From positions 1-18,183 of the forward strand of contig CAIYGJ010000148.1 in NCBI GenBank assembly GCA_903925705.1: a stretch of DNA of 18,183 bases. Direction: 5' to 3'. The translations under genes were made by a program, and so were the position numbers. The DNA comes from an uncultured Actinomycetes bacterium. GTDB lineage: Bacteria > Actinomycetota > Actinomycetes > S36-B12 > UBA5976. Shown piece by piece: positions 13,523 to 18,183 of this stretch; the stretch's first letter is position 1, and each line of letters starts with the position of its first letter. The notes beneath the pieces were generated by a model. That model was not told the origin of the DNA. It did not search any database and was given only the letters and a program-made list of their open reading frames with translations.

Positions 13523-14620
13523 TTAATTAACCGTTAACCGTGCAACAGCGCTAGCGATCCGCTCATCAGTGGCAGTTAGGGCAACTCGAACATGGCGCTG
13601 GCCCGCTGGGCCATAGAAATCTCCTGGGGCCGCCAAGATGCCCTTCTCGGCAAGCCAGTTAACCGTTTCAAGACAATCAGTCCCATTGGTCGCCCAAAGA
13701 TAAAGGCCGGCCTGAGAGTGCTCGATTTTGAAGCCGGCAGATACGAGTGCGGTGTGAAGTAGATCACGTCGTTTGGCATAGCGCGCTTTTTGCACTGCAA
13801 CGTGTGCGTCATCGCCAAGTGCTGCAACTGTTGCCAACTGCACTGGTGTTGATACGAGCATGCCAGCATGCTTTCGCAAAGAGACAATGTCGGCAATCAA
13901 TTTGGTATCGCCCAGGACAGCGCCAGAACGATAGCCGGCAAGATTAGAACGCTTTGACAACGAATGGACTGCCAAAATTCCCGTGAAATCTGAACCACAA
14001 ACTCGCGGATCCAAAATTGAAATTGGTTCGGCTTCCCAACCAAGCTCGATGTAACACTCGTCACTGACTACTGGTGCAGACAGTTCTCTACCGCGAGCAA
14101 TAATTTCTTTAAGTTGATTTGCACCTAGAACTTCACCCGTTGGATTACCGGGAGAATTAACCCAAATCATGTCAGCATTATCTGGGATGTCGGCAGCTTG
14201 CCTGTAAGTTACAAACTTGGCATGAGCCAGCAATGCGCCAACTGCATAAGTTGGATAGGCAAGTTCTGGAATTGCTACCGTGCTGATTTGATTCAAACCA
14301 AACACAATTGGTAACCAAGCAACAATTTCTTTAGAGCCAATTGATGGCACAACTTGATCTACCGTTAAATCGGCAGACAAAATTCGCTTGGCCCAAGAGA
14401 CCCAAGCTTGCCTTAGTTCGATTAAGCCAGCTGCAGTTGGGTATCCCGGAGCATTTGCTGCTGCTGCTAACGCAGATGTAATAACTTCTGGAGTGTCATC
14501 GACTGGAGTTCCAATGGATAGGTCGACAATGCCATCTGGATGCGTTCGTGCAATGTCACCTGCTGCTGCAATACGATCCCAAGGGAAATCTGGTAACCCA
14601 TTTGCAAGTGGTGAAATCAG
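13523..14620 (-). CDS. dapC: Succinyldiaminopimelate transaminase (DapC), non-canonical start
   Basis: A PLP-dependent class I/II aminotransferase making N-succinyl-LL-diaminopimelate from the keto precursor with glutamate as donor. Numbering from CTG 14620 (365 aa): LPDFPWDRI...HPDGIVDLSIGTPVD (about 9-40) is the N-terminal signature of actinobacterial DapC, NSPGNPTG is at 155-162, D187 and Y190 are in SDECY, and the PLP lysine K223 is in SLSKRSN. No ATG, GTG or TTG occurs in frame between the ferredoxin stop and TTG 14380, which would remove about 80 conserved residues. AGGTGA (14626-14631) points at CTG 14620 (5 nt) or ATT 14617 (8 nt). The frame is the same as the ferredoxin gene, separated only by its TAA. 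ferredoxin-dapC is the usual actinobacterial pair (Rv1177-Rv1178). Confidence 0.88.
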   Translation of the reverse strand: MISPLANGLPDFPWDRIAAAGDIARTHPDGIVDLSIGTPVDDTPEVITSALAAAANAPGYPTAAGLIELRQAWVSWAKRILSADLTVDQVVPSIGSKEIVAWLPIVFGLNQISTVAIPELAYPTYAVGALLAHAKFVTYRQAADIPDNADMIWVNSPGNPTGEVLGANQLKEIIARGRELSAPVVSDECYIELGWEAEPISILDPRVCGSDFTGILAVHSLSKRSNLAGYRSGAVLGDTKLIADIVSLRKHAGMLVSTPVQLATVAALGDDAHVAVQKARYAKRRDLLHTALVSAGFKIEHSQAGLYLWATNGTDCLETVNWLAEKGILAAPGDFYGPAGQRHVRVALTATDERIASAVARLTVN

Positions 14621-14941
14621 TTAACTCACCTGTGGTGGAAGTGACTTGATTTCTTCTGGGTCATTGCTGGTCTTGCCAGTCTTTGAGGCGCCACCGGGTG
14701 AACCTAGGGTTTCAAAGAATGCAGTGTTAACTCCCTTGAAGCTCTCCCACTTTTCTGGGACATCATCTTCGTAATAGATAGCCTCAGTTGGGCAAACTGG
14801 TTCGCAAGCACCACAGTCAACACATTCGTCGGCCTGGATGTACATCATGCGATCGCCTTCGTAGATGCAATCTACTGGGCATTCTTCGATACAAGCCTTG
14901 TCTTTAACGTCTACACAAGGCAGTGCAATCACATAAGTCAT
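14621..14941 (-). CDS. fdxA: 7Fe (3Fe-4S/4Fe-4S) ferredoxin
   Basis: A 106-aa low-potential electron carrier of the cytosol. The cysteine pattern follows the Azotobacter FdI-type 7Fe ferredoxin: C9, C17 and C50 for the [3Fe-4S] cluster; C21, C40, C43 and C46 for the [4Fe-4S] cluster; and the extra C25. CIEECPVDCIYEG (17-29) and CVDCGACEPVCP (40-51) are visible. The C-terminal 30 residues are polar and Gly/Ser/Lys-rich. ATG 14941 is supported by GGAGGT, 5 nt upstream. Its gene is immediately followed by dapC in the same frame. The partner reductase or enzyme is not in the window. The symbol follows the FdxA/FdxC family and is not certain. Confidence 0.94.
   Translation of the reverse strand: MTYVIALPCVDVKDKACIEECPVDCIYEGDRMMYIQADECVDCGACEPVCPTEAIYYEDDVPEKWESFKGVNTAFFETLGSPGGASKTGKTSNDPEEIKSLPPQVS
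14626..14631 (-). promoter_or_regulatory. Shine-Dalgarno AGGTGA for dapC, inside the ferredoxin gene
   Basis: AGGTGA matches six bases of the AGGAGGTGA anti-anti-SD sequence. It ends 5 nt before CTG 14620 and 8 nt before ATT 14617, and there is no canonical start codon within reach. It overlaps the last codons of the ferredoxin gene. Confidence 0.55.
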
Positions 14942-15047
14942 TTTCGACCTCCATACAAATCCTGCGAGAAAAGTAACTTTCTCAGCACTCCAAACTTACC
15001 TGTCTATCGAGTTTTTTGTTGCATCAGGCTTGGGATTCGGGAAGTAT
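14942..15047. other. Leader region of the ferredoxin-dapC unit
   Basis: On the minus strand TAAGTT (14993-14998) could be a -10, giving a leader of about 45 nt. A small inverted repeat (GAGAAA at 14966-14971 with TTTCTC at 14978-14983) falls in that leader before the strong GGAGGT. It may be a 5'-UTR hairpin; no T-run follows it on the coding strand. Confidence 0.35.
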
Positions 15048-15416
15048 CTACGAAATTTTGTTGGGTAGGCGTAGGACTGGCAAGACGGCTGTCATCGACA
15101 GCAGAATCGCTCCCGCAATTATGTAGGCAGTTGAGTACCAGGTAACAGTGAAAACCAAGTCCTTGTTGATGGATTCGATTGCCAGGCGGAGTGTTACTAA
15201 AACCCACATAACCAAAAACACCGTACCGGCCAAACGCGTTTGAAATTGCCGATTCAGCCAGAGGAGTGTCAGTACACAAATGCTCAGAGCTAGAAACAAT
15301 CCATATGGAATTCGGATTCCTGCCATAACAATGCGATCGGCATGCGCAAAGCCTGCGATCGTGCTTACAAATAAGCCGACCACTGCGCTAACTAGAACTA
15401 TTCGAAGCTTTGTCAT
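15048..15416 (-). CDS. Small four-helix membrane protein downstream of mshB (DUF6113-like)
   Basis: A 122-aa hydrophobic protein of unknown function with four predicted membrane helices: about 5-25 (IVLVSAVVGLFVSTIAGFA), 31-54 (VMAGIRIPYGLFLALSICVLTLL), 61-80 (RLAGTVFLVMWVLVTLRLAI) and 91-113 (WYSTAYIIAGAILLSMTAVL). Actinobacteria often have a small membrane protein of this kind right after mshB (DUF6113 in streptomycetes; Rv1171 in mycobacteria, from memory). Assignment rests on position and topology rather than on a clear motif. ATG 15416 is 24 nt after the mshB stop; TAGGTT ends exactly 6 nt before it and there is no Shine-Dalgarno. Confidence 0.75.
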   Translation of the reverse strand: MTKLRIVLVSAVVGLFVSTIAGFAHADRIVMAGIRIPYGLFLALSICVLTLLWLNRQFQTRLAGTVFLVMWVLVTLRLAIESINKDLVFTVTWYSTAYIIAGAILLSMTAVLPVLRLPNKIS

Positions 15417-15422
15417 TTAATC

Positions 15423-15428
15423 AACCTA
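15423..15428 (-). promoter_or_regulatory. Candidate leaderless -10 (TAGGTT) for the small membrane protein gene
   Basis: On the minus strand TAGGTT plus 6 nt leads into ATG 15416. It lies in the short gap after mshB, so the gene may be transcribed both from here and by read-through. Confidence 0.45.
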
Positions 15429-15439
15429 GTTGACTTCAC

Positions 15440-16354
15440 TTATTTGGCCCTATCAATGCCATTAAACAAATCAGTTTCTCGACCCAATTCGTCAAATGGT
15501 CCAGCTGATTCTCCAGCAACCAACCGGTAGTACTCAGTTCCCAATACTTGTGCACCCATGTTGTTGGATAACGCAAAGAAACCTTCTTCGGTACTTATCT
15601 GTGTTGCATGCGCGCGAAGCGCGCGCATTTTCTGATCTGCAAACTCACCACCATTAATTGCAGTAGTCACAAGTTCATCGGGACAGGCAAACGGAATCTC
15701 TTCTGGATCCTGCGCGGCAAATCCTGTGTCTTCACCCGCAGCTTTCAGCATCTCGATACCAGCGCGCATCACACTTACTGGAAACGCAGTCCAATAAACC
15801 TTTTCGATTAGCCAAGGTGCACCTAGCTCGGGGGCAAAACTTGGAGCTGCCGCCAACTCACGCGCATAAGTTGCAACGCGATGTGCCTGAATGTGATCTG
15901 GGTGTCCGTATCCACCGAAATCATCGTAGGTAACTAGTACTTGTGGGCAAGTCTCGCGGATTATTTTTACTAGATGCTTTGCGCCTTCTAATAGATCTGT
16001 GCGCCAAAAACAATCGTCACGATCGTTTGGCGGCGTGCCCACCATTCCACTGTCACGAAAAGCATGCGGTCCACCAAGCAGTCGCCAATCAGTGACACCG
16101 AGTTCAGTCATTGCTGCTGCTAATTCAGTGATTCGGTGTTTGCCTAATTGATCAGTTTGATCGGCCGCAAAATGCGCTAACTCTGGAACTAAAATTTCGC
16201 CCTCTTCACCCAGAGTGCAAGTAACTAAAGTTACCTGCGCACCAGCGGCCACATACTTAGCCATAGTTGCCCCACTGCCGATGGTTTCATCATCTGGATG
16301 GGCATGAACCAATAACAAACGTTGATTTTGGCGGTCGACCTGGCTAGTTGTCAT
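15440..16354 (-). CDS. mshB: N-acetyl-glucosaminyl-inositol deacetylase (mycothiol synthesis, MshB)
   Basis: A 304-aa zinc deacetylase of the PIG-L/LmbE family that removes acetate from GlcNAc-Ins, the second committed step to mycothiol, the actinobacterial low-molecular-weight thiol. HAHPDDE (17-23) provides zinc ligands H19 and D22 and the general base D21. HPDHIQAH (151-158) provides the third ligand H154. The long C-terminal part (FACPDELVTTAING, RAHATQISTEEGFFALSN) is typical of MshB rather than the shorter PIG-L proteins or the related Mca amidase, though Mca remains a weaker alternative. ATG 16354 follows TACAGT by 6 nt with no Shine-Dalgarno. A strong GC hairpin lies within the gene at 15608-15628. 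Confidence 0.93.
   Translation of the reverse strand: MTTSQVDRQNQRLLLVHAHPDDETIGSGATMAKYVAAGAQVTLVTCTLGEEGEILVPELAHFAADQTDQLGKHRITELAAAMTELGVTDWRLLGGPHAFRDSGMVGTPPNDRDDCFWRTDLLEGAKHLVKIIRETCPQVLVTYDDFGGYGHPDHIQAHRVATYARELAAAPSFAPELGAPWLIEKVYWTAFPVSVMRAGIEMLKAAGEDTGFAAQDPEEIPFACPDELVTTAINGGEFADQKMRALRAHATQISTEEGFFALSNNMGAQVLGTEYYRLVAGESAGPFDELGRETDLFNGIDRAK
15608..15628 (+). repeat. Perfect 9-bp GC-rich inverted repeat inside mshB
   Basis: Arms ATGCGCGCG (15608-15616) and CGCGCGCAT (15620-15628) flank a 3-nt loop. On the plus strand it is followed by TTTT, which resembles an intrinsic terminator antisense to mshB. On the mshB strand it would form a stable hairpin around codons 243-249. Confidence 0.85.
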
Positions 16355-16360
16355 GTACCA

Positions 16361-16366
16361 ACTGTA
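16361..16366 (-). promoter_or_regulatory. Candidate leaderless -10 (TACAGT) for mshB
   Basis: On the minus strand TACAGT is followed by 6 nt and then ATG 16354. The divergent gap to the S9 peptidase gene is only 49 nt. Confidence 0.5.
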
Positions 16367-16403
16367 CGAGACACTCGATAGTTAAACATGGCAGGATCAA
16401 GGG

Positions 16404-18183
16404 GTGAGCGAATCCTTTCCACGCCAAAGTGCTGCTACCCGCAATTTTCAATTAGGGGCTCCGCGCAGTTTCCATGTGTGCGAAGCAGGCGATCAAGTCT
16501 TGTTTTTACGTAGCGATAGCGGGCGCGATTCTGTTAACTCACTTTGGATTTATGACGTAGCAAATCGCGTTGAAACCAAGTTTGCTGATCCGAGAGTCTT
16601 ACTAGCTGACGATTCAGAAGTCCCTGCTGCCGAACGTGCGCGTCGGGAACGAATGCGAGAAACAACCTCTGGAATTACTAGTTACTCAACCGATAATTCC
16701 GGCACAAAAATTGCCTTTGCATTGTCCGGGCAACTATTTGTTGGGCAAACGTCTGATCCTAATTTGAATAATTTGGTTGTGGACGGTCCAGTCATTGATC
16801 CAAGGCTCTCCCCTGACGGCAATTACATTGCCTGGTCCAACGGCAAGGATTTATTGGTCGCCAACTTCTCGGGCAGTGAAGTGCGGAATTTAACTAACGA
16901 AACGCAAGCAAACATCGATTGGGGTTTGGCAGACTTCATTGCTTCCGAAGAATTCGGCCGCATGCATGGTTACTGGTGGTCTCCCGACAGCGACAGTTTA
17001 ATAGTCGAATCTGTTGATGATTCCGATGTGCAAACTTGGTGGATCTCAGATCCGGCAACTCCAGCTAAAACTCCGCAAGAAATTAGATACCCCGCAGCGG
17101 GAACGAAGAATGCTGTTGTGGGTCTGGAGAAAATTTCTATCACTGGCCAACGTGAAACCCTTCGGTGGGATAACGATTCATTCGAATATTTGATTTCAGT
17201 TTCTTGGCAAAAGGATTGCAATGCGCTAATTACTGTTGCAGATCGCGCCCAGCAACACTTTGTAACTTATTCGGCAACTGCTTCAGGTCTTGAAAATGTT
17301 CACGAAGTCACGGATCATGAATTTGTTGAAGTAATACCTGGTCAACCCCGTTGGCTAAAGGATCAAATTGTTTGCATTATCGACAATCGTCAATCTGATA
17401 CTCGAGAACTACAAATCGCTGGCAAGACTATCTCGCCAGCAGGACTTCAAGTGATGTCAATTGTTGACATTAAAGATGACTACATAGATGTAATTGCTAC
17501 TCAAGACGCCTTGTCACGTGACTTGCTGCGTATCGGATTTGATGGGTCGATCACTGAAATTTCGCAGGGTGGCATGGCAAGCGCCACCACAACAACGGCA
17601 GAACTGCAGGTAGTTGTTGAATCTCGTCTTGATACCAACACCCGCAGTTACCAACTTCGTCGTGGTGTTAAAACCGAACATTACTTTGATTCATTAGCTG
17701 AATCACCAGACTTCACTTCACAGGTACATATTCTGCAAACTGGAAGTCACCAAGTGAATACCGCTGTGCTGTTTCCTCGAGACCATGTTTACGGCAGCAA
17801 GAAGTTACCGGTGATGATGCGTCCATACGGTGGCCCACACGGACCGCAGGTTCAAAATGGGGCCCTGAGTTATGCAATCGATCAGTGGTTTGCCGATCAA
17901 GGTTTTGTTGTCATCATTGCCGACAATCGCGGAACAGGTGGCCGCGGGCCAGCATGGGATCACGCGATTTATCAAGACTTTGTAGCGCCAGTAATTGATG
18001 ACCAGGTCAATGCGGTTATTGATGTTGCAAAGCATTTCCCTGAAGATGTTGATTCCAGCCGCGTTGGAATTACCGGGTGGTCATTTGGTGGTTACTTATC
18101 CGCGCTGGCTGTAATGAAGCGGCCAGATGTTTTTCACGCTGCAGTTGCAGGCGCCCCAGTAACTGAATGGCTTTGGTATGACA
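16404..18183 (+). CDS. S9-family prolyl peptidase (dipeptidyl-peptidase IV-like), C-terminus cut by the window edge
   Basis: A serine peptidase of the prolyl oligopeptidase clan, expected to cleave post-proline or similar bonds in peptides. The plus frame is open for 593 codons from GTG 16404 to the window end. The N-terminal half is beta-propeller-like (DPPIV_N; segments such as SPDGNYIAWSNGKDLLV and FGRMHGYWWSPDSDSL). The alpha/beta-hydrolase domain has MRPYGGPHGPQV (around 473-484), IADNRGTGGRGPAWD (oxyanion/active-site region) and the nucleophile elbow GWSFGGY with Ser560. The catalytic Asp and His lie outside the window. GTG 16404 is supported by AGGA at 16393-16396, 7 nt away. There is no signal peptide, so it is probably cytosolic. 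The gene is divergent from mshB. Confidence 0.9.
   Translation, partial: MSESFPRQSAATRNFQLGAPRSFHVCEAGDQVLFLRSDSGRDSVNSLWIYDVANRVETKFADPRVLLADDSEVPAAERARRERMRETTSGITSYSTDNSGTKIAFALSGQLFVGQTSDPNLNNLVVDGPVIDPRLSPDGNYIAWSNGKDLLVANFSGSEVRNLTNETQANIDWGLADFIASEEFGRMHGYWWSPDSDSLIVESVDDSDVQTWWISDPATPAKTPQEIRYPAAGTKNAVVGLEKISITGQRETLRWDNDSFEYLISVSWQKDCNALITVADRAQQHFVTYSATASGLENVHEVTDHEFVEVIPGQPRWLKDQIVCIIDNRQSDTRELQIAGKTISPAGLQVMSIVDIKDDYIDVIATQDALSRDLLRIGFDGSITEISQGGMASATTTTAELQVVVESRLDTNTRSYQLRRGVKTEHYFDSLAESPDFTSQVHILQTGSHQVNTAVLFPRDHVYGSKKLPVMMRPYGGPHGPQVQNGALSYAIDQWFADQGFVVIIADNRGTGGRGPAWDHAIYQDFVAPVIDDQVNAVIDVAKHFPEDVDSSRVGITGWSFGGYLSALAVMKRPDVFHAAVAGAPVTEWLWYD

Noticed and set aside
13523..14380. 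dapC starting at TTG 14380
   Set aside because: It would remove about 80 residues, including FPWDRI and the HPDGIVDLSIGTPVD block that characterises DapC and continues in frame up to 14620.
15004..15279. Overlapping minus ORF inside the small membrane protein gene
   Set aside because: It lies in another frame of a convincing four-helix membrane protein gene and has no domain-like composition or ribosome site.
16388..16403. ATG 16388 as start of the S9 peptidase
   Set aside because: It is in a different frame from the peptidase and that frame closes soon after. GTG 16404 with AGGA upstream is in the right frame.
1..18183. CRISPR arrays, insertion sequences, tRNA/rRNA genes, toxin-antitoxin or defence genes
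   Set aside because: No spaced direct-repeat array, transposase, terminal inverted repeats or RNA gene sequence was recognised on reading both strands. The content is core housekeeping genes.

Overview
The window looks like core chromosome of a moderate-GC, streamlined actinobacterium. The evidence is a mycothiol deacetylase (mshB), the actinobacterial-type succinyltransferase dapD, a 7Fe ferredoxin/dapC pair, a DUF3117 protein and an htrA-tatB-mrp-DUF1003-MgtE-like block. From memory, the order and relative strands from the MgtE-like gene (3897) to mshB (16354) match an inverted, thinned-out version of Mycobacterium tuberculosis Rv1170 (mshB) to Rv1232c. A freshwater acI/Nanopelagicales-like lineage would fit the base composition and tight packing, but that is inference.

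Layout. 1-654 (-): partial MiaE-like ferritin-fold gene, cut by the window edge. 743-2248 (+): DEAD-box RNA helicase. 2245-2940 (-): PlsC-like acyltransferase. 2974-3738 (-): SDR dehydrogenase. 3897-6792 (+): operon of a soluble PRC/MgtE_N/CBS protein, a DUF1003 membrane protein and the Fe-S carrier ATPase Mrp. 6789-8447 (-): tatB and htrA. 8616-9269 (+): SAM methyltransferase. 9274-9456 (-): DUF3117. 9609-11164 (-): SRPBCC protein and dapE. 11228-12148 (+): dapD. 12156-13439 (-): citrate synthase. 13523-14941 (-): dapC and ferredoxin. 15048-16354 (-): small membrane protein and mshB. 16404-18183 (+): S9 peptidase, cut by the window edge.

Functionally, dapD, dapC and dapE cover the three succinylase-branch steps of lysine/diaminopimelate synthesis (succinyl transfer, transamination, desuccinylation). 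htrA and tatB serve envelope protein quality control and Tat export. mshB makes mycothiol and mrp handles Fe-S assembly. No mobile element, CRISPR array, tRNA or rRNA was recognised, and no gene-free stretch exceeds 300 bases. No complete novel multi-gene system stands out.

The unusual signals are in expression architecture. A TANNNT -10-like hexamer lies exactly 6 nt before the start codon of eight genes, indicating widespread leaderless mRNAs. Two genes (the helicase and dapC) have no ATG/GTG/TTG where homology and Shine-Dalgarno sites place their starts. dapC lies in frame with the ferredoxin gene, separated only by one TAA. Convergent genes share their stop codons. The sigE/rseA pair that sits beside htrA in mycobacteria is absent, and a 22-bp tandem dyad repeat occupies the gap.
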